Positions 32,318-39,782 of a stretch of DNA of 47,936 bases are shown here, in pieces. Position 1 is the stretch's first letter; each line of letters begins with the position of its first letter. The stretch comes from Oerskovia douganii. Its GTDB lineage: Bacteria; Actinomycetota; Actinomycetes; Actinomycetales; Cellulomonadaceae. A program made the position numbers and the translations under genes. The notes beneath the pieces are model-generated. The model had not been told where the DNA came from and did not search any database. It saw only the letters and a program-made list of their open reading frames with translations. The stretch lies in contig NZ_JACSPN010000013.1 of the NCBI RefSeq assembly GCF_015142735.1, positions 7,066-55,001 on the forward strand, written 5' to 3'.

Positions 32318-32346
32318 TTGGCGCCTCGGCCCAACTCACGTAAGGT
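32318..32346 (+). promoter_or_regulatory. Promoter of initiator tRNA gene
   Basis: -35 TTGGCG (32318-32323), 17-bp spacer, -10 TAAGGT (32341-32346), 12 bp before the mature tRNA 5' end. The best-matched housekeeping promoter in the window. Confidence 0.8.
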
Positions 32347-32358
32347 GGTGTTCACCGA

Positions 32359-32432
32359 CGCGGGGTGGAGCAGCTCGGTAGCTCGCTGGGCTCATAACCC
32401 AGAGGTCGCAGGTTCAAATCCTGCCCCCGCTA
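32359..32432 (+). tRNA. Initiator tRNA-fMet (CAT)
   Basis: 74 nt without encoded CCA. Initiator marks: C1 faces T72 unpaired at the acceptor end, and three G-C pairs (GGG/CCC) sit in the anticodon stem around loop CTCATAA. D arm GAGC/GCTC, T arm GCAGG-TTCAAAT-CCTGC. Following bases are CTC, so CCA is added after transcription. Confidence 0.97.
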
Positions 32433-32438
32433 CTCAGG

Positions 32439-32474
32439 AAGGCCCGGTTCAGCAGGAATGCTGAACCGGGCCTT
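32439..32474 (+). terminator. tRNA terminator, 16-bp stem
   Basis: AAGGCCCGGTTCAGCA (32439-32454), loop GGAA, TGCTGAACCGGGCCTT (32459-32474). Perfect 16 bp starting 6 nt past the tRNA. It can also serve the oxidoreductase gene ending at 32506 on the other strand. Confidence 0.9.
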
Positions 32475-32505
32475 CGTCATTCCCCGTCGGGGACGGGGTG
32501 CTGCG

Positions 32506-33129
32506 TCAGTCGGCGAGCGTGAAGCCGGTCGTCCACTGGGTGGCGCCGGAGCCGGCGAGGGTCATCTGCACGAACCCGAGGGCCTCGAGCTCGCGGGCCC
32601 GCTTGAGGGAGCCGGCGTCGACGCCCTTGAGGCCGCCCGCGCGGACGAGGTCGACGAGCGTCGCCTTGGCGTCGTTGTCGTCGCCTGCGACCAGGACCGT
32701 GGTCGACTGGTCGGCGACCTTGCCGCTCGCGAGGGTCGAGGCGAAGTTCGTGTTGAACGCCTTGACGACCTTGGTGGTCGGGGCGAGCGCGGCGATCTGG
32801 GCGGCGGCCGAGGAGTCGGCGGGCACGACGAGGGAGTCGAACGTCGCGAAGTCGACGGGGTTGGTCGGGTCGACCAGGACCTTGCCGTCGAGCCGGCCGG
32901 CGTACTGCGCCAGGACCTCGGGCACGGCCGGGTAGGGGAGGGCGAGGACGACGAGCTCGCCCGTGATCTCGTCGCCGACGACGCCCGAGGTGAACGACTC
33001 GCCCGAGCCGAGGGCTGCGGCCTTCTCGGCGTCGCGCGCCAGCACCTGGACCTGGGCGCCGGCGTCGAGGCCGATGCGTGCCACTCCTGCTGCGATGTTC
33101 CCTGCGCCGATGATCGTGATGCTGGTCAT
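32506..33129 (-). CDS. NADP/F420-type oxidoreductase, Rossmann protein
   Basis: 207 residues of the F420-dependent NADP oxidoreductase / NAD-binding domain 2 family: ITIIGAGNIAAGVARIGLDAG nucleotide loop at the N terminus, LARDAEKA, VVLALPYPAVPEVL, VDPTNPVDFATF and VVKAFNTNFAST. These proteins move hydride between F420 or other acceptors and NADP; the acceptor cannot be assigned. ATG 33129 has GGAGG 6 nt upstream. Divergent from a MarR regulator, with twin TTG-N6-CAA boxes between them, so it is probably the regulator's target and may respond to electrophiles or quinones. Confidence 0.85.
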   Translation of the reverse strand: MTSITIIGAGNIAAGVARIGLDAGAQVQVLARDAEKAAALGSGESFTSGVVGDEITGELVVLALPYPAVPEVLAQYAGRLDGKVLVDPTNPVDFATFDSLVVPADSSAAAQIAALAPTTKVVKAFNTNFASTLASGKVADQSTTVLVAGDDNDAKATLVDLVRAGGLKGVDAGSLKRARELEALGFVQMTLAGSGATQWTTGFTLAD

Positions 33130-33175
33130 GAGGTCCTCCGGGTCTGCGACGCCGGCCGGAGCCCGTCGCGATTGG

Positions 33176-33187
33176 TTGTTGATACAA
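33176..33187. promoter_or_regulatory. MarR operator half, TTG-N6-CAA box 1
   Basis: TTGTTGATACAA. With box 2 it frames the divergent promoters. ACAACTAA (33184-33191) and TTAGTTGT (33203-33210) also form an 8-bp inverted repeat around an 11-bp centre. Confidence 0.7.
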
Positions 33188-33206
33188 CTAACGTAGACCC
33201 GCTTAG

Positions 33207-33218
33207 TTGTCGTGTCAA
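33207..33218. promoter_or_regulatory. MarR operator half, TTG-N6-CAA box 2
   Basis: TTGTCGTGTCAA, centred 31 bp from box 1 (about three helical turns). Its TTGTCG overlaps the likely -35 of marR, 16 bp before -10 TAGACT, so binding would repress. Confidence 0.7.
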
Positions 33219-33228
33219 CCATTGCCGG

Positions 33229-33234
33229 TAGACT
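33229..33234 (+). promoter_or_regulatory. -10 element TAGACT, marR leaderless start
   Basis: TAGACT ends 6 nt before ATG 33241; -35 candidate TTGTCG at 33207-33212. Confidence 0.65.
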
Positions 33235-33240
33235 GGTCCC

Positions 33241-33735
33241 ATGACCGACGACGTGCGATGGCTCTCCCCCCGCGAGCTGCGGACCTGGATGCGCCTCCAG
33301 GCCGTCTCCGAGCTCCTCCCCGGGGTGCTCGACGCCCAGCTCCAGCGCGACGCGCAGCTCACCCACTTCGAGTACCTCGTGCTCGCGATGCTCTCCGAGG
33401 CGGAGGGCCGCACGCTGCGCATGACGGACCTCGCGCTCAAGACCAACGCGACCCTGCCGCGGCTCTCGCACGTCGTGAAGCGCCTCGAGGGGCGCGGGTA
33501 CGTCGAGCGCACGCCCTGCCCCGAGGACCGTCGTGCGACGCTCGCAGTCCTGACCGACGCGGGCTGGCAGAAGGTCGTCGCGACGGCCCCCGGCCACGTC
33601 GGGACGGTGCGTGAGCACATCATCGACCGCCTCACCCCGGAGCAGGTCGACCAGCTCGACCAGATCGCGCGCTCGATCCTCGAGTCGCTCGACACCGAAG
33701 GGCGCCTCGACGCTCTCCACCTGCCCGAGGACTGA
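33241..33735 (+). CDS. MarR family transcriptional regulator
   Basis: 164 residues with the MarR winged helix: FEYLVLAMLSEAEGRTLRMTDLALKTNATLPRLSHVVKRLEGRGYVERTPCPEDRRATLAVLTDAG, where helix 4 (TLPRLSHVVKRLEGRGYVER) reads the DNA and PCPEDRRA is the wing. A Cys in the wing could make it thiol-sensitive, but that is a guess. The start is fixed by -10 TAGACT 6 nt before ATG. It likely represses itself and the divergent oxidoreductase through the two TTG-N6-CAA boxes. Confidence 0.93.
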   Translation: MTDDVRWLSPRELRTWMRLQAVSELLPGVLDAQLQRDAQLTHFEYLVLAMLSEAEGRTLRMTDLALKTNATLPRLSHVVKRLEGRGYVERTPCPEDRRATLAVLTDAGWQKVVATAPGHVGTVREHIIDRLTPEQVDQLDQIARSILESLDTEGRLDALHLPED

Positions 33736-33886
33736 GCCGGTGTGACGCGATCCACCGTCTCACGGTCGCGAGCACCCGGGTCTCACCGCTCGGGACCGGC
33801 GTAGAGTCGGTGCGGGTCCCGGCAGCACGCGCACCCGCGGCAGCCGGCGCCCCCTCGCCGCCCTCCCTGACCCCCGGAAGGTCCTC

Positions 33887-34747
33887 ATGCGCCGCCTGAA
33901 CGCCGTGCTGCCCGTCGCAGCCGTCTCGACCGCCCTGCTCCTCGCGGGCTGCTCTACCGACGACTCCTCGACCGACGCCGGCTCGGCCGGGACCGGGGCC
34001 TCGGCACAGTGCGAGCCGGGCGCCCTGCCCACGCGCACGGACGGCACGCTGACGGTCGCGGCCGGCGACGCGTACTCGCCCTGGTACATCGGCGAGCACG
34101 ACAGCGGCGAGGGCTTCGAGTCCGCGCTCGTCTACGAGGTCGCCGACCGCCTGGGCTACGCCGCCGACGACGTCGAGTGGAAGCACGTGACGTTCGAGCA
34201 GATCGTCAGCCCCAGCATCAAGGACTTCGACTTCGCGGCGTGGCAGACGTCCATCTCGGACGAGCGTCGCCAGGCCGTCGACTTCTCCAGCCCGTACCTC
34301 ACGACCCGCCAGGGCGTGATCGTGCAGGAGGCCGGCCCGTACGCGGGCGCCACCACGCTCGACGAGCTCAAGGACCTGCGCATCGGCGTCACGGCGGCCC
34401 AGACGAGCCTCACGCTCGCCAAGGCCGCGTTCGGGGAGGACGCGAACCTCGTCCCGTTCAACGGTGCCGGTGACGGCATGACGGCCCTGCAGTCCGGCAC
34501 GATCGACGTGATGATCATGGACGTCGACCAGGGCGTCGCGGCCTCGACCGAGTACTTCCCCGACTCCGTGGTCGTGGGCACGCTGCCGGACCAGGGCACG
34601 GTCGAGCAGTACGGTCTGGTCCTCGACCTGGGCTCGGTCCTCACGGACTGCGTCTCGGCCGCGGTCGACTCGCTCGAGGAGGACGGCACGCTCGCCGAGC
34701 TGCGCACGACGTGGCTCAAGTCGGACGACATCCCCGAGCTGGGCTGA
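33887..34747 (+). CDS. Amino-acid ABC importer binding lipoprotein
   Basis: 286 residues. Signal peptide with lipobox LLLAGC (Cys22 is the lipidated residue), Ser/Thr/Gly linker, then the family 3 periplasmic-binding fold: TLTVAAGDAYSPWY, GFESALVYEVADRLGY, WQTSISDERRQAVDFSSPYLTTRQGVIV and DLRIGVTAAQTSLTLA. The DER-R-VDFS block is typical of polar amino acid binding proteins (His/Gln/Arg type). GGAAGG lies 6 nt before ATG 33887. First gene of a three-gene operon with permease and ATPase; a -10-like TAGAGT at 33802-33807 could drive it. Substrate not determinable. Confidence 0.93.
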   Translation: MRRLNAVLPVAAVSTALLLAGCSTDDSSTDAGSAGTGASAQCEPGALPTRTDGTLTVAAGDAYSPWYIGEHDSGEGFESALVYEVADRLGYAADDVEWKHVTFEQIVSPSIKDFDFAAWQTSISDERRQAVDFSSPYLTTRQGVIVQEAGPYAGATTLDELKDLRIGVTAAQTSLTLAKAAFGEDANLVPFNGAGDGMTALQSGTIDVMIMDVDQGVAASTEYFPDSVVVGTLPDQGTVEQYGLVLDLGSVLTDCVSAAVDSLEEDGTLAELRTTWLKSDDIPELG

Positions 34748-34748
34748 G

Positions 34749-35687
34749 GTGAGCGGGGGCGCGCCGGGCGTCGCACCGGCGGACGACGGCTTGCCCGACG
34801 ACGGCGCTCGCCCCGCGAGCGCGGGCTGGACCCCGTCACCGCTCGCGGTGGCGAGGGACTCCTACCGGCGTGCGCGACGCCGTCGGGCCGCGTGGGTCTC
34901 CGCGCTCTCGACCGTGCTCGTGGTCGTGGTGCTGTACGTCGTGGTGACCACGGCCCCCGGCTGGGAGCGCACGCGCGACGCGTTCTTCTCCCCGCAGAGC
35001 GCGTGGGACTCGCTGCCCGCGATCGCCGAGGGCCTGTGGCTCAACCTGCGCGTGTGGGTCGTGGCGTCGGTGATCGGCGTCGTGCTCGGGATGACGCTCG
35101 CCGTGATCCGCACGAGCCGCGTCCCGGCCCTGTTCCCGCTGCGCGCGTTCGCGGTCGCGTACGTCGACGTGTTCCGCGGTGTGCCGCTGCTCCTGGTGCT
35201 CCTGCTCGTCGGGTTCGGCCTGCCGGCGCTGCGCCTCGAGTGGTTGCCGACCTCCGGGGCCTTCCTCGGCGCGCTCGCGATCATCCTCACGTACACCGCC
35301 TACCTGGCCGAGGTGTTCCGGGCCGGGATCGAGTCGGTGCACCCCTCGCAGGTCTCGGCCGCCCGCTCGCTCGGGCTGACGCGGGCCCAGACGACCCGCA
35401 GGGTCGTCCTGCCCCAGGCCGTGCGGCACGTGACGGCACCGCTCGCGAGCAACCTCGTCTCGCTCCAGAAGGACTCGGGGCTCATCTCGATCCTGGGCGC
35501 GGTGGACGCGATCCGGGCCGCGCAGATCGCGGCCTCGGGCAGCTACAACTTCACGCCCTACGTCGTGGCGGGCGTCCTGTTCCTGCTCGTCTCGATCCCG
35601 CTCACGCGCGTGGTCGACGTCTACTCGGCACGCCAGGGCTGGCGCGGGTCGCTCGCGACCGTGAGCGGCGCGGGGGCCATCCGATGA
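34749..35687 (+). CDS. Polar amino-acid ABC transporter permease
   Basis: 312 residues, HisM/GlnP type. A basic cytosolic N terminus ([10 protein letters not shown]), one helix (about 47-68), then a five-helix BPD_transp_1 domain with the conserved IVLTYTAYLAEVFRAGIESVHPSQVSAARSLGLTR-type EAA loop (seen as YLAEVFRAGIES ... AARSLGLT), which docks on the ATPase. The N-terminal extension of about 45 residues is longer than usual and Gly/Pro/Asp-rich. Start GTG 34749 lies one base past the upstream stop; there is no good Shine-Dalgarno, so translation is probably coupled. One permease gene only: it should act as homodimer. Confidence 0.93.
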   Translation: MSGGAPGVAPADDGLPDDGARPASAGWTPSPLAVARDSYRRARRRRAAWVSALSTVLVVVVLYVVVTTAPGWERTRDAFFSPQSAWDSLPAIAEGLWLNLRVWVVASVIGVVLGMTLAVIRTSRVPALFPLRAFAVAYVDVFRGVPLLLVLLLVGFGLPALRLEWLPTSGAFLGALAIILTYTAYLAEVFRAGIESVHPSQVSAARSLGLTRAQTTRRVVLPQAVRHVTAPLASNLVSLQKDSGLISILGAVDAIRAAQIAASGSYNFTPYVVAGVLFLLVSIPLTRVVDVYSARQGWRGSLATVSGAGAIR

Positions 35688-36415
35688 GCCACCTGCTGTC
35701 GCTGCGCGGGATCCGCAAGACGTACGGCGAGCGCCTGGTCCTCGACGGGATCGACCTCGACGTCGACGAGCACCGCTGCGTCGTGCTCGTCGGGGCGTCG
35801 GGCTCGGGCAAGTCGACGCTGCTGCGCGTCGTGAACCTCCTCGAGGAGATCGACGACGGCGAGATCCTGCTCGACGGGCAGGACGTGGCCGACCCGCGCC
35901 TGGACGCGAACGCCGTCCGGGCCCGCATGGGGCTCGTCTTCCAGTCGTACAACCTGTTCCCGCACATGAAGGTCATGGACAACGTGACCCTCGCGCCCCG
36001 CCTCGTGCACAAGCGCGGTCGCGCCGAGGCGGAGGCCGCCGCCGAGGCCATGCTGCGCCGTGTCGGCCTCGCGCACCGCATGACGGCCTACCCCGACCAG
36101 CTCAGCGGCGGCGAGCAGCAGCGGGCCGCGATCGCGCGGGCGCTCGTGTCCTCGCCCGAGCTCCTGCTCCTCGACGAGGTCACCTCGGCGCTCGACCCCG
36201 AGCTCGTGGGCGAGGTCCTCGACCTGCTCGCCGACCTGCGGGCGGAGGGCGTGACCATGCTCGTCGCGACCCACGAGATGGGCTTCGCGCGCGAGGTCGC
36301 CGACGAGGTCGCGTTCCTGCACCAGGGTCGCGTGCACGAGCGCGGCACGCCCCAGCAGGTCCTCAGGGACCCGCAGCGCGAACGCACCCGGGAGTTCCTG
36401 CGCCGGCTGCGCTGA
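35684..36415 (+). CDS. Amino-acid ABC transporter ATPase
   Basis: 243 residues with Walker A GASGSGKST (37-45), Q-loop FQSYNLFPH, signature LSGGEQQRAAIARAL, Walker B LLLLDEVTSALD and H-loop THEMGFAREV. The GlnQ/HisP group is clear from FQSYNLFPHMKV and THEMGFAREVAD. ATG 35684 overlaps the permease stop by 4 bp (ATGA), so the subunits are made in step. A hairpin follows 26 nt after the stop. Confidence 0.95.
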   Translation: MSHLLSLRGIRKTYGERLVLDGIDLDVDEHRCVVLVGASGSGKSTLLRVVNLLEEIDDGEILLDGQDVADPRLDANAVRARMGLVFQSYNLFPHMKVMDNVTLAPRLVHKRGRAEAEAAAEAMLRRVGLAHRMTAYPDQLSGGEQQRAAIARALVSSPELLLLDEVTSALDPELVGEVLDLLADLRAEGVTMLVATHEMGFAREVADEVAFLHQGRVHERGTPQQVLRDPQRERTREFLRRLR

Positions 36416-36440
36416 TCCGGGCCGCCGGCTGCGTCGAGCC

Positions 36441-36463
36441 GGGTCGCCCGGGCCGGGCGACCC
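36441..36463 (+). terminator. Terminator of amino-acid ABC operon
   Basis: GGGTCGCCC (36441-36449) and GGGCGACCC (36455-36463), 9-bp stem with a 5-nt loop. No U tract. Confidence 0.65.
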
Positions 36464-36545
36464 CGTACGGCCGTCACGCGGTGCGCTTTCGCGGGCGGCC
36501 CGCCGAGCGCATGATGGAAGAAGGTCCTCAGCCAGGAGGTGCGCG

Positions 36546-37031
36546 ATGAAGGCAGCGGTGGGAGACAGGATCATCCGAGCCTCAGGGGTGGTCGGCGGCG
36601 CGGTCCGCGACGGCATGGTCGTCGAGGTGCAGCACGAGGACGGCTCGCCGCCCTACCTGGTCGAGTGGGCCGACACGGGGGAACGCTCTCTCGTGTTCCC
36701 CGGCCCCGACACCATGGTCCGTGCGCCCGTCGAGGGGGCCGAGGCGCACGAGGTCACGGTTCCCGTGCACTCGAAGTCGTGGCACGTCCAGGTCAGCCTC
36801 GTGGAGAGCGAAGGACGCACGACGGCGGAGGCCATCCTGGTCGGAGACGTCCCGGCCGAGCTCCATGCCGTGGGCAGGGCTCGCAAGGACCCCGGCGACA
36901 CCGGCATCGAGGCCATCGGCGACCACGTCGCCGCGGCCCGCGCGCTGCGCGCCCTGGCCGACCGGCTGCTCGGCATCGCGGAGGCGGAGATCGAGGGGTC
37001 CACCGGGGTGCCCGCGCACGTGCACCACTGA
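36546..37031 (+). CDS. DUF1918-DUF1876 fusion protein
   Basis: 161 residues in two known actinobacterial domains. DUF1918 (about 1-60): VGDRIIRASGVVGGAVRDGMVVEVQHEDGSPPYLVEW and FPGPDTMV, an SH3-like barrel. DUF1876 (about 75-150): SWHVQVSLVESEGRTTAEAILV, HAVGRARKDPGDTGIEAIGDHVAAARALRALAD, the Rv2632c-type fold. Both domains more often occur as separate small proteins, and both are found in hypoxia- or stress-linked genes of Mycobacterium. AGGAGG lies 6 nt before ATG 36546, the best ribosome binding site in this region. A nucleic-acid role is possible but unproven. Confidence 0.85.
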   Translation: MKAAVGDRIIRASGVVGGAVRDGMVVEVQHEDGSPPYLVEWADTGERSLVFPGPDTMVRAPVEGAEAHEVTVPVHSKSWHVQVSLVESEGRTTAEAILVGDVPAELHAVGRARKDPGDTGIEAIGDHVAAARALRALADRLLGIAEAEIEGSTGVPAHVHH

Positions 37032-37115
37032 CCGGCAGGACGCATCAGCCCGCGACGGCCGACTCTCCCTCCAGGTAGGCCCGCCGACGACGGCGGGGTG
37101 GTTCGAGGAGGAGCC

Positions 37116-38252
37116 ATGAAGCGCCTGGTGCTGTGCTGCGACGGGACGTGGAACTCACCGGTCAGGGCGAGCGTGTCGAACATCGAGAAGATCGCCCGGT
37201 CCGTCCACACGGGGATCGGGCCCGACGGCATCCAGCAGATGGTCTTCTCGGTCGAAGGGGTCGGCGCCCGCGGCTACCCGGTCGACGCCCTGCTGGGCGG
37301 TGCCTTCGGGTACGGGCTGAGCCGCAACGTCGTCGCCGGGTACCGCGACCTCGCGCTCAACTACGAGCCCGACGACGAGATCTACGTGTTCGGCTTCAGC
37401 CGGGGCGCGTACACCGCGCGGAGCGTCGCCGGCATGATCGCGAGCGTCGGGCTGCTGACGGCGGACGCCCTCGCGCAGCGCCGGGCCGGGAACCTGCTGG
37501 CGGAGGCCGAGGACCTGTACCGCGACCACTCGCCGGGGCGGCGCGCCCGCCTCGCGGCGTTCCACGAGCACTGCTACCCGCAGGTCCCCATCACGTTCCT
37601 CGGCGTGTTCGACACCGTGGGCGCCCTGGGCGTTCCCGGTCTCACCCGCCGCCGGAGCAGGTTCCACGACGTGCGCCTGTCGGGCTCGGTCCAGTGCGCG
37701 CGGCAGGCGCTCGCGATCGACGAGCGGCGCCTCACGTTCGAGCCGTGCCTGTGGGACGTCCCGGCCGACGACGACCGGCCCGGCGGCGTCAAGCAGGTCT
37801 GGTTCCCGGGCGCCCACAGCGACGTGGGAGGGGGGAACGCGTCGTCGGGCCTGTCCGACGTCGCGCTGCTGTGGATGATGGGGGAGGCCGCGGCGTGGGG
37901 GCTCACCTTCTCCCCGGACCGGGTCCTCGACCAGCTCGACGACGCCCCCGAGGTCGTCGCCCGGTTCACGCCGCGCCTCGCGTACCGGCTGCTCAACACC
38001 GCGAAACGCCTCAAGCACCGACCACGGTTCAAGGGCACCCGGCGCCTCCTCGCCGGCGTCCCCCTCGCGCAGGGCTACATCGACGACGTCCTGCTGTCCG
38101 ACGTCGCGCTCGCCCTCGCCGCCGACCCCTCGTCCCCCTACGCCAAGCACGCGGTCAACATCGCCTGGTGGAAGGAGTCGGCCGGTGACGCGCTCGCCGT
38201 CGAACCCGTCCTGACGTTCACCGACGCGCCCCGCAGGCTCGTCCTGACCTGA
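37116..38252 (+). CDS. DUF2235 alpha/beta-hydrolase, Tle1-like
   Basis: 378 residues. Opens with KRLVLCCDGTWN (strand and Asp typical of DUF2235), nucleophile elbow GFSRGAYTARS with Ser95, and FPGAHSDVGGG, where the Asp would be the second triad residue. DUF2235 includes type VI secretion phospholipase Tle1 as well as many stand-alone proteins of unknown role. No secretion signal, VgrG or immunity gene is near, so an effector role is not supported. GGAGGAG lies 4-9 nt before ATG 37116, which fixes the start over GTG 37098. Substrate, possibly a lipid ester, is unknown. Confidence 0.85.
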   Translation: MKRLVLCCDGTWNSPVRASVSNIEKIARSVHTGIGPDGIQQMVFSVEGVGARGYPVDALLGGAFGYGLSRNVVAGYRDLALNYEPDDEIYVFGFSRGAYTARSVAGMIASVGLLTADALAQRRAGNLLAEAEDLYRDHSPGRRARLAAFHEHCYPQVPITFLGVFDTVGALGVPGLTRRRSRFHDVRLSGSVQCARQALAIDERRLTFEPCLWDVPADDDRPGGVKQVWFPGAHSDVGGGNASSGLSDVALLWMMGEAAAWGLTFSPDRVLDQLDDAPEVVARFTPRLAYRLLNTAKRLKHRPRFKGTRRLLAGVPLAQGYIDDVLLSDVALALAADPSSPYAKHAVNIAWWKESAGDALAVEPVLTFTDAPRRLVLT

Positions 38253-38352
38253 CGAGCGGCGACCTCGACCCGGCGTGGCTAGCCTGGAAGACGGTGACGC
38301 GCCCCGCCGCGGGCAGGTGGGCGCCACGCCACGCACGCGGGAGGAGCGGGAC

Positions 38353-38778
38353 ATGGCATGGCTGGACGCGATCGGCGACCTCAACTGGTGGGCCGTGCTC
38401 GTGGCCACCCTGTCCGCGTTCGCCGTCGGCTACCTGTACTACTCGACCGGGGCGCTCGGACGGCAGTGGGCGAACCTCGTCGGGCTCACCGCGGAGGAGA
38501 TGAACGCGGTCGACGGCGTCTGGCCCCGCTTCGCCGCCACCGCGGCCACCTCGCTGCTCACCGCGATCCTCCTCGGCGCGCTCTTCCTCGCGACCGGCGT
38601 CCACGGCCTCTGGGAGGGACTGGTGCTCGGCGCGGTCGTCGGGCTCGTCTTCCGGGCCGGCGGGCACGTGATCCACCACGGCTTCGCGCGCCTGCCCACC
38701 CGCCTCACCCTGATCGACGGCCTGCACGACGTGATCGCGCTCGCCGTCATGGGCGCGATCCTCGGGCTGTGGCAGTAG
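38353..38778 (+). CDS. DUF1761 membrane protein
   Basis: 141 residues, four membrane helices. DUF1761 signature NWWAVLVATLSAFAVGYLYYSTGALGRQWANLVGL at the N terminus and a HGLWEGLVLGAVVGLVF / LHDVIALAVMGAILGLW end. Function unknown. GAGGAG is about 7 nt before ATG 38353. Two bases separate its stop from the acylphosphatase start, so the two are cotranscribed. Confidence 0.85.
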   Translation: MAWLDAIGDLNWWAVLVATLSAFAVGYLYYSTGALGRQWANLVGLTAEEMNAVDGVWPRFAATAATSLLTAILLGALFLATGVHGLWEGLVLGAVVGLVFRAGGHVIHHGFARLPTRLTLIDGLHDVIALAVMGAILGLWQ

Positions 38779-38780
38779 GC

Positions 38781-39047
38781 GTGACGGGCGACGGCCCGCG
38801 GGACCGCCGGGACGAGGGTGCGCTGCGCGCGCTCGTGCACGGCCACGTCCAGGGCGTCGGCTTCCGGTGGGCGACGCGTCGCCGGGCCGGCGCGCTGGGC
38901 CTGGAGTGCGACGCGCAGAACCTCCCCGACGGGACCGTGCTCGTGACGGCCCGCGGGCCGGTGGACACCGTCGCCGAGCTGCTCGCCTGGCTCCGTGGCG
39001 GGTCGACGCCCGGGCACGTGACGCGCGTCGACGTCGACGAGGTGTGA
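38781..39047 (+). CDS. acyP: Acylphosphatase
   Basis: 88 residues. HGHVQGVGFRWATRRRA carries the phosphate-binding loop and catalytic Arg29; the second motif AQNLPDGTVLV supplies Asn47. It cleaves acyl phosphates such as carbamoyl phosphate or 1,3-bisphosphoglycerate. GTG 38781 is the first in-frame start after the DUF1761 stop; the few preceding residues are extra to the core domain. The next gene may begin with a GTG overlapping this stop. Confidence 0.9.
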   Translation: MTGDGPRDRRDEGALRALVHGHVQGVGFRWATRRRAGALGLECDAQNLPDGTVLVTARGPVDTVAELLAWLRGGSTPGHVTRVDVDEV

Positions 39048-39058
39048 GTCTGGGGCGC

Positions 39059-39685
39059 ATGACGCAGAGCACGGCGGACCCCGACGGTACGCCCGGCAGG
39101 ACCGGCTCGCCGGGCGGTCCCGTCGGGCTCGCGGCAGCCCTCGTCCCTCCGGGCGCCCACGTCCTCGGCGACCCGGCGGCGCCGGTGACGATCGTCGAGT
39201 TCGGTGACCTCGAGTGCCCGTACTGCCACGACGCGGCGCCCGTCCTGCGCGCGGTCGTCGAGGAGTCCGGAGGCACGGTCCGGCTCGTCTTCCGCCACTT
39301 CCCGCTGTTCGAGGTCCACCCCTACGCGCTCACGGCGGCGCTCGCTGCCGAGGCCGCCGGGGCCCAGGGGCGCTTCTGGGAGATGCACGACCTGCTGTTC
39401 GCGCACCAGGACCGGCTCGACGACGTCGGCCTGGCCCACTGGGCGCAGACGCTCGGCCTCGACGGCGCGAGCGTCGTCGGTGAGGCCGCGCAGGAGCACG
39501 GCGACGCCGTCGAGCGGGACTACCTGGCCGGGACGGCTCTCGGCGTGCGGGGCACTCCCACGCTGTTCGTCGACGGCGAGCGCTACCGCGGGCGGGTGAC
39601 CGAGGACGGGGTCCGGGCCGCGGTGGCCGCCGCGCTCGCGGGCGAGCACCGGGGGCCGCGACCGTCACCCGGTCAGGGCGCCTGA
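39059..39685 (+). CDS. DsbA-like thiol oxidoreductase
   Basis: 208 residues, thioredoxin fold with DsbA-type helical insert. Active site ECPYC (Cys53, Cys56), cis-Pro loop GVRGTPTLFV, and HFPLFEVHPYALTAALAAEAAGAQGRFWEMHDLLFAHQ, the pattern of DsbA domains that in Actinobacteria are often fused to NhaA; here nhaA is a separate gene 1.8 kb away on the other strand. No signal peptide or membrane anchor, so it is probably cytosolic. Start is ATG 39059, with -10-like GAGTCT 7 nt upstream; GTG 39044, overlapping the acylphosphatase stop, is an alternative and would add 5 residues. Confidence 0.85.
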   Translation: MTQSTADPDGTPGRTGSPGGPVGLAAALVPPGAHVLGDPAAPVTIVEFGDLECPYCHDAAPVLRAVVEESGGTVRLVFRHFPLFEVHPYALTAALAAEAAGAQGRFWEMHDLLFAHQDRLDDVGLAHWAQTLGLDGASVVGEAAQEHGDAVERDYLAGTALGVRGTPTLFVDGERYRGRVTEDGVRAAVAAALAGEHRGPRPSPGQGA

Positions 39686-39702
39686 GCCTCCTCCGGGGCT
39701 GC

Positions 39703-39742
39703 GGGCCCGTCCCCGCGCCGACGGGCCCGTCCCCGTGCCGAC
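39703..39742. repeat. Two tandem 20-bp repeats
   Basis: GGGCCCGTCCCCGCGCCGAC at 39703-39722 and again at 39723-39742 with one change, then a third partial copy (GGG). It sits just past the DsbA-like gene stop, between convergent genes; function not evident. Confidence 0.7.
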
Positions 39743-39782
39743 GGGTTTGCTCGCGCGCCGGGGGCGGGGGGGGGCGTCGGCG

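Noticed and set aside
32359-32432. tRNA as a phage or island attachment site
   Set aside because: No integrase, no repeated tRNA 3' end and ordinary genes on both sides.
37116-38252. Type VI secretion effector locus
   Set aside because: DUF2235 alone, no VgrG, PAAR, Hcp or immunity gene, and the host is Gram-positive-like.
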